A stretch of 60,235 bases of DNA, taken from Bacteroidales bacterium UBA1189. Lineage in GTDB: Bacteria > Bacteroidota > Bacteroidia > Bacteroidales > Bacteroidaceae. Under the pieces are notes generated by a model, which was given only the letters and a program-made list of their open reading frames with translations, was not told where the DNA came from and searched no databases. A program made the translations under genes and the position numbers. Of this stretch, positions 26,771-35,206 are shown piece after piece. The stretch lies in NCBI GenBank assembly GCA_002309805.1, contig DBYJ01000018.1:10520-70754 (forward strand), read 5' to 3'. Numbering within the stretch: the stretch's first letter is position 1; every line of letters starts with the position of its first letter.

Positions 26771-27643
26771 TCATTTCAGGAAGGAGAGTTTCGAAAGCAA
26801 CTCGGCAGCGGAAAGCTGGGTGTAGTTGGTGAGGTTGGTGCGAGGGGTCCAGTCCTTGCTGTCGAGGGTTATGTTGGTGAATGAAACTTGCACGGAGGCC
26901 TTCTTCCCCTCGCCTTCCAGCGTGGCGGAAAGTGCCGACGGGTAGCGGGTGTCGCCCACCAGCTGATAGCCTGAGTAGGTCCAGTCGGAGAGGAAGGTGC
27001 CGAACTGCAGGCGGGTTCGCTGCAGGCGGGTGATCTCGGCATCGGTCCAAAAGCGTGCTGAGAGAGTCTTCTGGTCCTTGGGCTGGATGAGCCGTTGGGT
27101 GCCCGAGGGCTCTACGTTGAACTTATCCAAGTGGGCCGCTACGTTCTTCTGCCCAGGGAGGAACAACTCGTTCCACAGTAGCGACTCGATGAGCGAATAG
27201 TTGACGAGGGACTGGCCGAGGAAGGGTAGCTCGGAGTACTTTGCCTTGGCGTACTGCTTGTTCAACCGGTCGATAATCCACACGGCCTCGGGAGTCATCT
27301 CGATGCGGGCTACCTCAATCATCCCTAGCGCCGTGAATGCCATCTGGATGACTTCGTCGCGCCGCATACGCAGGTTGCCCTTGATGGGCAGCGTCTTGTC
27401 GCCATACGTGGCCTCAACGGCCATGCGCAGCGAGAGGTCGGTGTGGTTAGCCAGCGGTGTGGCGATGGCTGTCAGGGGGGAGGCTATCCTCATCCGCGGG
27501 GCTTGATTGGCTTCGGGCGAGGTTGTCACTTGATTGACTGCGCCGCAGCCTGCCAGCAGAAGGCATAGGACGAAGGGAAGAACCAGAAGCAGGAGGTGTT
27601 TCTTCACTATCGTCAAGGGGATGGGTAATGCTATTTTATCCAT
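26771..27643 (-). CDS. DUF4292 domain lipoprotein
   Basis: A 290-residue protein with a lipoprotein signal (LLLLVLPFVLCLLLAGCG, lipobox LAGC). The rest is beta-rich and matches the LolA/LolB-like DUF4292 family of Bacteroidota, which is typically found between a TPR gene and an M23 peptidase-like gene, as here. It may take part in lipoprotein or envelope handling; this is inference. The start overlaps the end of the TPR gene by 13 bp, so the two are translationally linked. Confidence 0.82.
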   Translation of the reverse strand: MDKIALPIPLTIVKKHLLLLVLPFVLCLLLAGCGAVNQVTTSPEANQAPRMRIASPLTAIATPLANHTDLSLRMAVEATYGDKTLPIKGNLRMRRDEVIQMAFTALGMIEVARIEMTPEAVWIIDRLNKQYAKAKYSELPFLGQSLVNYSLIESLLWNELFLPGQKNVAAHLDKFNVEPSGTQRLIQPKDQKTLSARFWTDAEITRLQRTRLQFGTFLSDWTYSGYQLVGDTRYPSALSATLEGEGKKASVQVSFTNITLDSKDWTPRTNLTNYTQLSAAELLSKLSFLK

Positions 27644-29511
27644 TTTTTCAGTCGGATTTTCTTTTTCAGTTTGTTCTCTGCCAAGCGTTCTTCGGCTGTG
27701 GGCTTGGTGCCGCTCTCCTTGCGGTCTTTCTGCTGCTGTTCGAGGGCTTGTTTCCAGTAGCCGAGGGCTTCGTCAACGAGTCCGCACTTGAAGCTGATGT
27801 CACCGGCATGTTCCATCAGCACGGCGCTGCTGGTGGTATCGGCCTTCAGGGCCTGCTCCATATAGCGCCATGCCTCGTCGTAGCGTTCCTTCTGGAAGAG
27901 AATCCAGGCGTAGGTGTCGAGATAGGTGCTGTTATTGGGTTCCTTGGTAATGGTGACGCGGCTCATCTCCTCAGCACGATCGAGGTCGCGGTTCTCGAGG
28001 GAGAGGTAGTAGGCGTAGTTGTTGAGCACCGACACCTTCGAGGGGTTATAGACGAGGGCTGAGTCGTAGGCGACGTAGCCTTTTGCCTTCTCGTTGTTGG
28101 AGAAGTAGAGGTCGCCGAGCATGGTGTAGAGCTCCGTGCAGAGTTCGGTATCGCTCTCCTCGCCGATGTGTGAGACGCCCTCGAGGCAGTAGTCGATGGC
28201 ACGCCGTTCGTCCTTGTCGCGCAGGGCGGTGATGACGAGGTAGTAATAGGCGTAGAGCTCGTCAGGGTAATAGGCGAGCAGGGCGCGGCTCCGCTCACGT
28301 ACTTCCTCCGTGTCGTTGTGTTCGACGGCATAGTAGAGCAGCTGCTTGAGGGCCTCCACGTTGTCGGGCTCTACGGCAAGGATGGCTTGGACGAAGGGGA
28401 TGATGAGCGTGTCGGGCTTCTGAGCCTGGATGTAATAGGCGGCGCAGGCCTTGGGCATAGCGATAGATGTCTGCGGCTGGGCAAGGATGCGGCTGAATAG
28501 GTCGTCGATGGCAAGGGTGTCCTGCCGGCTCTCCATCTGGCGGATGAGCTGCGAGGTGAGCTGGATGCGGCGTTCGTCAGGCAGATGCCCATAGACTACC
28601 AGCGAATCGACAATGGCATCAGCACGCTTGTCGTTGCCGCTCTTGTTGTACCAGTTGGCCATGCCGAGGTGGCCCATATCGTTGTCGGGCTCTACGGCAA
28701 GCACGCTCTCGTAGGCACGACGGGCTTCATCGAGTTTGTCGTAGTTGAGGCAGACGTCGCCCAGTAGCAGGCGGTAGCGCAGTTCGTCGGGATGGGCGGC
28801 TGCCAGCTCCTCCATCGAGCGGAAGGCAGCCTCGCTGTCCTTCTTCAGGAAGTAGGCACGGAACTTCTCCATCTCAATCTCCTCGGACGAGCCGAAGCGC
28901 TCCTCCATGCGGCCGAGGGTCTCTATCTCCTTATCGTATTGTTCCGTAGCCTGATAGAGATTGACGAGGATGGGCAGCAGCTCTGCCGAACGTCGGGGGA
29001 AGCGCGTCTCCATATCCTCGTAGATGGCGATGGCTTTGTCCAGCTGCTGATTGTTGTAGTAGGCTTCAGCAAGGCTCTCCTGATACCAATAGTTGTCGGG
29101 GTCGTAGGTGACGGCCTGCTGCATGAGGCTGAGCGCCTTCTCCTTGTCGCCCAGCGCGGAGTAGTAGGCCGAGAGTTCGTAGAGGGCCGTCGGAGCCGTA
29201 GGGCAGATGGAGAGGCAATGCTGGAGGAGGTCGAAGGCCGCGTCGTAGTTCTCCTGCTGACGTTGGTTAACGGCCTCGAGGTAGAAGTAGTCGTAGCGGC
29301 GCTGCTCCTCGTCGGATAGCTGCGCCGTGTCCTCTGGTGCAACGGCTTTGCGCGACGTTCCGCAGCCTGCAAACGGGAGGAGGAAGAGGATGATCAGGAA
29401 GAAAGAGAGGGTATTCCCCTTGCTGACATCAGCGAATAAATGGCGAATAGAGCCTCCGACGAAGTTTTTCGTCTGCCCTCCGTTCGTCGTCTGATGCCGT
29501 CTGTCCGTCAT
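27631..29511 (-). CDS. TPR-repeat lipoprotein
   Basis: The 626-residue protein has a hydrophobic segment ending in LPFAGCG (lipobox) at about residues 36-50. At least ten tetratricopeptide repeats follow, for example YDAAFDLLQHCLSICPTAPTALYELSAYY and DKAIAIYEDMETRFPRRSAELLPILVNLY-type helices (quoted only in part). The first 30 residues before the signal are polar and unusual, so the true start may be further downstream. TPRs mediate protein contacts, probably at the inner face of the outer membrane. It overlaps the DUF4292 gene. Confidence 0.85.
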   Translation of the reverse strand: MTDRRHQTTNGGQTKNFVGGSIRHLFADVSKGNTLSFFLIILFLLPFAGCGTSRKAVAPEDTAQLSDEEQRRYDYFYLEAVNQRQQENYDAAFDLLQHCLSICPTAPTALYELSAYYSALGDKEKALSLMQQAVTYDPDNYWYQESLAEAYYNNQQLDKAIAIYEDMETRFPRRSAELLPILVNLYQATEQYDKEIETLGRMEERFGSSEEIEMEKFRAYFLKKDSEAAFRSMEELAAAHPDELRYRLLLGDVCLNYDKLDEARRAYESVLAVEPDNDMGHLGMANWYNKSGNDKRADAIVDSLVVYGHLPDERRIQLTSQLIRQMESRQDTLAIDDLFSRILAQPQTSIAMPKACAAYYIQAQKPDTLIIPFVQAILAVEPDNVEALKQLLYYAVEHNDTEEVRERSRALLAYYPDELYAYYYLVITALRDKDERRAIDYCLEGVSHIGEESDTELCTELYTMLGDLYFSNNEKAKGYVAYDSALVYNPSKVSVLNNYAYYLSLENRDLDRAEEMSRVTITKEPNNSTYLDTYAWILFQKERYDEAWRYMEQALKADTTSSAVLMEHAGDISFKCGLVDEALGYWKQALEQQQKDRKESGTKPTAEERLAENKLKKKIRLKKWIK

Positions 29512-29570
29512 ATCCTACTCTCTTACCCTAATTTCTAATCTTCAATTTTCAATTTTCAATCTTCAATCTC
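29512..29570. repeat. Heptamer repeat between TPR and dut genes
   Basis: Five or more TTTTCAA/TCTTCAA units with a 7-bp period lie just downstream of the dut stop codon. Confidence 0.65.
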
Positions 29571-30002
29571 TCAAACGCCTGTATGTCCGAAGCCGCCTGC
29601 GCCGCGCTCGGTATCGTAGAGGGCGTCAGTCTCGTCCCACACGACCTGCTCGTGGCGGGCGATAATCATCTGGGCGATGCGCTCTCCATCTTCTATGACA
29701 AAATCCTCGGCAGAAAGATTAATGAGGACGACGCAGATTTCGCCCCGATAGTCGGCGTCGATGGTGCCAGGAGTGTTGAGCACGGTGATGCCGCGCTTGA
29801 TGGCAAGGCCACTACGAGGGCGCACTTGTGCCTCGTAGCCTGGAGGCAGGGCAATAAACAGTCCCGTAGGGACAAGGCAGCGCTGCATGGGACGCAGCAC
29901 GATGGGCTCGTCGAGATTTGCCCTCAGGTCCATGCCTGCCGATAGCGGCGTGGCGTATGACGGGAGGGGATGATGGGACTTGTTGATGATCTGAACGTTC
30001 AT
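29571..30002 (-). CDS. dut: dUTP diphosphatase
   Basis: Trimeric dUTPase that hydrolyses dUTP to dUMP, keeping uracil out of DNA and supplying dTMP synthesis. All five motifs are visible in the 143 residues: AGMDLRA, RPRSGLA, NTPGTIDADYRG (catalytic Asp), RIAQMI and the C-terminal ERGAGGFGHTG arm. It is the first gene of the dut-TPR-DUF4292-envC group on the minus strand. Confidence 0.96.
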   Translation of the reverse strand: MNVQIINKSHHPLPSYATPLSAGMDLRANLDEPIVLRPMQRCLVPTGLFIALPPGYEAQVRPRSGLAIKRGITVLNTPGTIDADYRGEICVVLINLSAEDFVIEDGERIAQMIIARHEQVVWDETDALYDTERGAGGFGHTGV

Positions 30003-30003
30003 G

Positions 30004-30112
30004 ATGAAGAAAATGAAAAATTAGGAATTAGGAATTAGGAATTTTTCTGGGGATAACGGCAAAGCGCAACCTATTCCTAATTGGTAATTCCTAACTCCTA
30101 ATTCCTAATGAT
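30004..30112. repeat. 7-bp-period inverted repeat between dut and mdh
   Basis: AATTAGG units are repeated four times on the left and their complements (CCTAATTCCTAA) on the right. They form a hairpin downstream of mdh and upstream of dut, again with a 7-bp period but with different words from the other loci. Confidence 0.75.
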
Positions 30113-30118
30113 TACTTC

Positions 30119-31105
30119 TTAGAGATACGGGTTGAGTTTCTTCCACTCGCAGACGGGCGGGACGATGCCGAGGTCGACGATTTCGTCGCGCATCTTGCAG
30201 AGGTGGACGTACGAAGCATCGAGGGCAGCCATTTCGTCAGCCGTACCCTTGACTTCGCTGTAGTGGACACCCGTAGCGTCGATGATGGTAGGCATAGCCA
30301 TCATGACGTTCTTGTACTTCTCCGTGTTGACGTAAGTGCCGGCGGGGAGGGTGAAGGGTTCGCCACCCATAGCGGCCTCAATCATCTTCACAGCGTTGTA
30401 GGCAGGGCTCTGGAACGAGCTGCGTCCACGCAGCTTGATGATGTTGCTGCCGCCCTGAATGGTGCGCTGCTTGATGTCGGCAAATTTTTCGGCAGAGAGG
30501 TTCATCTCCGAGAGGGGCTTGCCGTCAATCTTCACTTGCGAAGCGAAGACAGCCATCTGCTCGCCATGTCCGCCGTAGGTGTGGGCGCCAGTAACCTTGC
30601 ACTGCTGCACGCCGAACTCCTGAGCGAGGGCTTCCTGCAAACGGGTGCTGTCGAGGGCAGCGAGAGAGGTGAGCTGCTCGGGCTTCAGACCGCTGTGGAT
30701 AAGAGCGGTAAGGGCGGTGACGTCAGCGGGGTTGAAGATGACGACGACGTGCTTCACGTCAGGGCAATACTGATGGATGAAATCGCCGAACTCAGCAGCA
30801 ATCTGGCAGTTGCCCTTGAGAAGGTCTTCGCGGGTCATACCCTCCTTACGGGGTGCACCGCCTGATGAGACGATGTACTTGGCATCCTTGAAAGCAACGG
30901 CAGGGTCGGTAGTCCAAGTGACGTTGGCACCCTCGAAACCGCAATGATAAATCTCCTCAGCAACACCGTGAACACCCTGTTCGAAGATGTCGTAGAGGCA
31001 AACGTTAGGAGTCAGACCGAGCATAAGAGCCGTTTGAGCCATGTTGGAACCAATCATACCGCCAGCACCGACGATAGTGAGCTTTTCTTCTGTTAAGAAT
31101 TTCAT
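30119..31105 (-). CDS. mdh: Malate dehydrogenase
   Basis: NAD-dependent oxidation of malate to oxaloacetate, or the reverse in the fumarate-reducing branch of Bacteroidales. The dinucleotide-binding GAGGMIGSNMA is at about residues 13-23. The substrate-side motif VSSGGAPRKEGMTR and the catalytic pair around the conserved His (GAHTYGGHGE) fit the LDH/MDH superfamily. The 328-residue length is usual. It stands alone behind a tandem promoter repeat. Confidence 0.93.
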   Translation of the reverse strand: MKFLTEEKLTIVGAGGMIGSNMAQTALMLGLTPNVCLYDIFEQGVHGVAEEIYHCGFEGANVTWTTDPAVAFKDAKYIVSSGGAPRKEGMTREDLLKGNCQIAAEFGDFIHQYCPDVKHVVVIFNPADVTALTALIHSGLKPEQLTSLAALDSTRLQEALAQEFGVQQCKVTGAHTYGGHGEQMAVFASQVKIDGKPLSEMNLSAEKFADIKQRTIQGGSNIIKLRGRSSFQSPAYNAVKMIEAAMGGEPFTLPAGTYVNTEKYKNVMMAMPTIIDATGVHYSEVKGTADEMAALDASYVHLCKMRDEIVDLGIVPPVCEWKKLNPYL

Positions 31106-31166
31106 GAGAATACTGAATTACTGAATTAATTTTAAGGGTTAAAACTATATTTCTTCGTCAAGCGCT

Positions 31167-31310
31167 GCAAAATTAGTGCAAGCCGAGCGAAAAAGCAAAT
31201 TTTTTTGCATTTTTCCGAGGCGCAGCCTAATTAAAACGGGCGAAGCCCGTTAAAGATAGTGCAAGCCGAGCGAAAAAGCAAATTTCTTTTTGCTTGGGCT
31301 GCCTATTTTT
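31167..31310 (-). promoter_or_regulatory. Promoter-bearing palindromic repeat, copy 5 (tandem, mdh)
   Basis: Unit 1 on the minus strand: TTTG (31199-31196), 20-nt spacer, TAATTTTG (31175-31168). Unit 2: TTTG (31282-31279), 20 nt, TATCTTTA (31258-31251). Both spacers contain CTCGGCTTGCAC. The hairpin AACGGGC-TTC-GCCCGTT separates them. Confidence 0.75.
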
Positions 31311-32859
31311 CTTTTGCTTGTTTTCGGGTTTTTTCCTTGAGATAGTCAAGGAGGTGACGTCGCTCAGAAGAGGTAATGCCGGTAGCGTAAACAAGAACGC
31401 CTGTCCAAAGAATGCTGATGAATATGGAAAGGAGAGTGAGGATGAGCGATGGGCAATGAGCCGTCAGGGCAGGAAAGGCAAACTCCCTGAAACAGAGCGG
31501 CAGGGCAAAGGAGAGAAGGGTGACGACGACTACGACGGCTACCACCTCGCGAGCAAAACGGCGCATATTGATGCCCGTCTGCCTACGGACACAATCGGCT
31601 CGTACCAACTGGGCGATGAAGGAGAAGAAGATGGTGAAGTAGAACGCCCATTCCACACCCAGATGGAGCACCTTGTAGGCGACGTAGGTGCACGGCAGGA
31701 TAGCCAGCAGCGTGAGGCCGACGCCAATCTGATAGCGTTTGTTCTGTCCTGTAGCCTGCACGGCTGCACCAAGAGGGCTGCCAAAGCTGTCGATGAGCCC
31801 TCCGACAAGCAGCAGACGGGTGAAGAAAACCGTATGTGCAGGTACGTCCTTCAGCCAAAGGTCGAGGATGAAGGGGGTCTCAACCATCAGCGGCACAGCG
31901 ATAATCAGCAGCAGGTAGTAGGTGAGACGGGTGCTTTGGAAAAGCAACTTCTCCATCTCGTCCATAGCTCCGACGGCGTAGGACTTGATAATCTGCGGAC
32001 GAACAGCCATATAGAAGTTCGTCTGCAGCTGGGCGATGGTCATATAGACTTTCTGTGCAAGGGCGCGCGGGGTGTTGAGGATAGGGCCGAAGAACATGTT
32101 GATGAGGATGCTGACGCCGCCCGTCTTGCAGGTGCCGGCAAGCGTGCCCATCATCTCCCAACCTGTGAAGCGGAATAGGTTGCCGACGGGCTTGCCTCCC
32201 CAGCGCAGCGTGAAGCGGCACTCGCGATAGAACAGCCGACAGTAGAGCCAATATGCCATAGCCGTCAGAGCCTGCAGGCAGAGCATCAGCAGGGCATAGA
32301 GCTTCAGTTTATCGGTGCCGTAATGTTGCAAGGCAATAGCCACAGCCAGAGCTCCAAGCGCTTCGAACACGCTGATGTAGGCAAACACCTTCATCTTCTC
32401 GCGGGCAATAATCATACCCATGTAGGGGGTGCGCATAAGCAGGAAGATAAAGCCTGCTACCGAGCAATGATAGACCCAGCGGGCCGCCTCGTCGCGCCCG
32501 GCCATCTGCATCTTGTTTTCCACAAACCACAATCCGGCTGTCTCGCCCAAGACAACAACCAGCAGCACCAATCCCAGGAAGATGACAAGACTCTGGCTGA
32601 ATACGGCCCTCAAGCCATTGAAGTCCTCTTTTCCCAGTTCGAAGGAGAAGAAGCGTTGGCAGGCGGTAGACATGGTGGTGCTGAGGAACGAGAACATCAC
32701 AACCACACCGCCAATGGCGTTATAAATGCCATTATCGACTTCGCCCAGTACGTCCAGCACGACGCGCGAGGTGTAAAGCCCAACCAGCATGACCAAACCC
32801 ATGCGGATGTAAAGCAGCAGGGTGTTGCGGGCTATGCGTTTCTGGTCGACTACGGACAT
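31303..32859 (-). CDS. Oligosaccharide flippase / MATE-like polysaccharide exporter (Wzx-type)
   Basis: A polytopic membrane protein of 518 residues with 12-14 hydrophobic segments, and a basic N-terminus (MSVVDQKRIARNTLLLYIRM) typical of Wzx/MVF flippases of the inner membrane. ATG 32859 is preferred because it lies one base after the dehydrogenase stop; the frame extends upstream without the family N-terminus. As the last gene of the phosphonate operon, it probably moves a lipid-linked glycan carrying the phosphonate group. The substrate is inferred. Confidence 0.82.
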   Translation of the reverse strand: MSVVDQKRIARNTLLLYIRMGLVMLVGLYTSRVVLDVLGEVDNGIYNAIGGVVVMFSFLSTTMSTACQRFFSFELGKEDFNGLRAVFSQSLVIFLGLVLLVVVLGETAGLWFVENKMQMAGRDEAARWVYHCSVAGFIFLLMRTPYMGMIIAREKMKVFAYISVFEALGALAVAIALQHYGTDKLKLYALLMLCLQALTAMAYWLYCRLFYRECRFTLRWGGKPVGNLFRFTGWEMMGTLAGTCKTGGVSILINMFFGPILNTPRALAQKVYMTIAQLQTNFYMAVRPQIIKSYAVGAMDEMEKLLFQSTRLTYYLLLIIAVPLMVETPFILDLWLKDVPAHTVFFTRLLLVGGLIDSFGSPLGAAVQATGQNKRYQIGVGLTLLAILPCTYVAYKVLHLGVEWAFYFTIFFSFIAQLVRADCVRRQTGINMRRFAREVVAVVVVVTLLSFALPLCFREFAFPALTAHCPSLILTLLSIFISILWTGVLVYATGITSSERRHLLDYLKEKTRKQAKEK

Positions 32860-32860
32860 G

Positions 32861-34048
32861 CTATTTGATGATTGCTTCGTATAATCTGCGGGCCTGCTGC
32901 TCGTCAATGGCAACGGGATTGTTCTTCATCCTGACGGGATTGACGGAGCGGCTGAGTAGCGTCAGCTCTTCTTCCCGCTGACGGCTTACGGGCTGCTGCA
33001 TGCTCAGCTCATCCATCAGCTTGCGGAAACCTTGAATACTGATTAGCTGGCTGATGGACTGGAAGACGTCCAGCATATACGCTTCGCCACGTGGATCGAT
33101 GCAGCCTTCGGGATGGGAGAGCATATACTCCCAAATTTCCGGCAGGCAGACGGCTACCGCATGGCCGTGCGGAAGACCGTAAAGGGAGGTAATCTTATAG
33201 CTCATGGCGTGGGCTGCCGTAGTGGCGGAGATGTTGATGGCACGTCCGGCATAGTTGGCTGCCCACATAATCTGTGCCGCAGCCTCAGCATCGTTGTCCA
33301 CGATGTAAGAACGCCAATACTCAACAATCCGTTCTACTGCCTGACGGGCATACGACTTCGATTCGTCGGTGGAGTTTACCGACCACCAGCTCTCAATACC
33401 CTGACATAGAGCATCAAGCATGGTGCACTTCTTCTGATAGAGTGGCAAGGTCTTCAGTACGGCAGGCTCCAGCAGGGCATAGTCAGGCAGTATGGCGTCG
33501 TTCGTCATCGTCTGCTTGGCTCCCTCGTAATACATCACGGCGTTGTGGGTTGATTCGCTGCCCGTCCCCGCTGTGGTGGGAATGGCGATGAGGGGAAGGG
33601 AATAGAGGTCAACTTGTTGAGCTTTGCTCTTCGTCCGTTGCGACTCGGCATAGTCCAAACAAGTTTGACTTTGCTCTCGTTGCTTCGTCCGTTGACTCGT
33701 TGACTCGTTGACATGTTGACCCTCAAAAAGGCTCTTTCCCGTTGTGTTCTCCAGCCCTAGCACGGCCATCTTGATGCACTTTGCCACATCAATGGTGCTG
33801 CCTCCGCCCACAGCCAAGAGGGCTTCACACTTCTCGTTTTGAAAAAATCGGATGCCCTTGCAGATATCTTCGTACAAAGGATTGGACGTGAAGTCGGAAA
33901 ACGATACCTTCTCTACTGCCAGCTCCTCCACCTCCTCCTTTATGGAGAGAAACGGAAAGGACGCATCGGTAACGAGAAGAATCTTCCGCTTTCCTGTTCT
34001 TGCCATTATCTCTGGCAAATGCCCGATGCCCTGTACGATTTCCTGCAT
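32861..34048 (-). CDS. Iron-containing alcohol dehydrogenase, probable phosphonoacetaldehyde reductase
   Basis: A 395-residue group III Fe-dependent dehydrogenase with the NAD-binding GGGSTIDVAK, PTTAGTGSE, and metal-site histidines in LPHGHAVAV. Adjacency to phosphonopyruvate decarboxylase and PEP mutase suggests it reduces phosphonoacetaldehyde to 2-hydroxyethylphosphonate, as PhpC does. An aminotransferase for aminoethylphosphonate is absent here. About 45 residues before LIAIPTTAGTG (DNA about 33600-33730) are low-complexity and encoded by a GTTGACT-type repeat, an in-frame insertion into a normally compact region. Whether the enzyme is still active is uncertain. Confidence 0.8.
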   Translation of the reverse strand: MQEIVQGIGHLPEIMARTGKRKILLVTDASFPFLSIKEEVEELAVEKVSFSDFTSNPLYEDICKGIRFFQNEKCEALLAVGGGSTIDVAKCIKMAVLGLENTTGKSLFEGQHVNESTSQRTKQREQSQTCLDYAESQRTKSKAQQVDLYSLPLIAIPTTAGTGSESTHNAVMYYEGAKQTMTNDAILPDYALLEPAVLKTLPLYQKKCTMLDALCQGIESWWSVNSTDESKSYARQAVERIVEYWRSYIVDNDAEAAAQIMWAANYAGRAINISATTAAHAMSYKITSLYGLPHGHAVAVCLPEIWEYMLSHPEGCIDPRGEAYMLDVFQSISQLISIQGFRKLMDELSMQQPVSRQREEELTLLSRSVNPVRMKNNPVAIDEQQARRLYEAIIK

Positions 34049-34060
34049 GACAATGTTGAT

Positions 34061-35206
34061 TTAGTCCTTTTTTGACAGGAATTTCATGAATGCCTCCTTG
34101 TTTTCCAACGGGGTGGTGGTGGGGCGTCCGAGATCCTTGCGATTGCCCTTCCTGACTCGGATCTCAAGGAAGTAGGGGCCATCCTTCTTTGCTGCCCATT
34201 GGGGTAGGAACGTCATGATGTCGGTAAGCTGCTCCTCGCTATCCACCCAGTTGACCTGCTTATAGCCGAATACTTCTGCCAACTCGGGGAACTCAATCTC
34301 CAGTCCCACAGTAGGTTGCCCGCCTACAGAATCATGGGCGCCGTTATTGAAGACTATATGGACAAGGTTTGTCGGACAAAGCGAGCCCACAATAGGCATA
34401 CTGCCCAGATGCATGAGAGCTGCGCCATCGCCGTCGAAACACCAGACTGTTCTTTCAGGCTTGGCTAAAGCGATACCGAGGGCAATCTGCGAGGCATGGC
34501 CCATAGAGCCTACCGTCAGGAAATCCTGCTCGTGGCTCTGCCCTTTCGCTGTGCGGAATTCAAAGAGTTCGCGGCTGATCATGCCTGTGGTACTGACGAT
34601 GACGTCCTCCGGCCCTATAGCCGCAGCCACTATCTGGATAGCCTTCTCGCGTGTTAGCGTCAGATGGCTCTCTTTTTTATTCTTCAGCGTATAAGGCTCG
34701 AAGGTGTCCTTTTCAACCACTAATGCAAAGGGTTCTTTGCTCTCCTCCATGAAGTGGACAGCCTCTTCCACTTGGCGGGCGGCCTCAGCATCGTCTTTGC
34801 TGAGAATGGCATGACGGATGCCCATGACGTCCAACAGGGGAAGAGTCACCTTGCCCTGCTTGACGTGCTGCGGCTCATCGTGAATGCCAGGCTCACCCCG
34901 CCAGCCGATAAGCAGAAGGACGGGAATGTTGTAAACCTCCTTATCCGTCAGCGAGGCCAGCGGATTGATGGCATTGCCTTCGCCAGAATTTTGCATGAAA
35001 ACCATACCGATGCGGCTTGTTGCGAGATGATAGCCAGCGGCAAGGCCGACAGCTCCTCCTTCGTTAGCAGCAATGATGTAGTGATGGCTGTCTATGTGGT
35101 CTGCCATGTAGGCACAGATGTTCTTCAACAGCGAATCAGGCACGCCGGCAAAGAACTCTATGCCGTTCGCCTTCAGAGTTTGAACAAAAAACTTCGGTGA
35201 AATCAT
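34061..35206 (-). CDS. aepY: Phosphonopyruvate decarboxylase (AepY/Ppd)
   Basis: A thiamine diphosphate enzyme of 381 residues that decarboxylates phosphonopyruvate to phosphonoacetaldehyde, the step that pulls the unfavourable PEP mutase reaction forward. Features include the PYR-domain start FAGVPDSLLKNICAY, a catalytic Glu region (AANEGGAVGLAAGYHLA) and the ThDP motif CFDGDGAALMHLGS...NNGAHDS. It overlaps the upstream fused PEP mutase gene by 4 bp (ATGA) and is followed by the dehydrogenase 12 bp later. These are clear operon signs. Confidence 0.92.
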   Translation of the reverse strand: MISPKFFVQTLKANGIEFFAGVPDSLLKNICAYMADHIDSHHYIIAANEGGAVGLAAGYHLATSRIGMVFMQNSGEGNAINPLASLTDKEVYNIPVLLLIGWRGEPGIHDEPQHVKQGKVTLPLLDVMGIRHAILSKDDAEAARQVEEAVHFMEESKEPFALVVEKDTFEPYTLKNKKESHLTLTREKAIQIVAAAIGPEDVIVSTTGMISRELFEFRTAKGQSHEQDFLTVGSMGHASQIALGIALAKPERTVWCFDGDGAALMHLGSMPIVGSLCPTNLVHIVFNNGAHDSVGGQPTVGLEIEFPELAEVFGYKQVNWVDSEEQLTDIMTFLPQWAAKKDGPYFLEIRVRKGNRKDLGRPTTTPLENKEAFMKFLSKKD

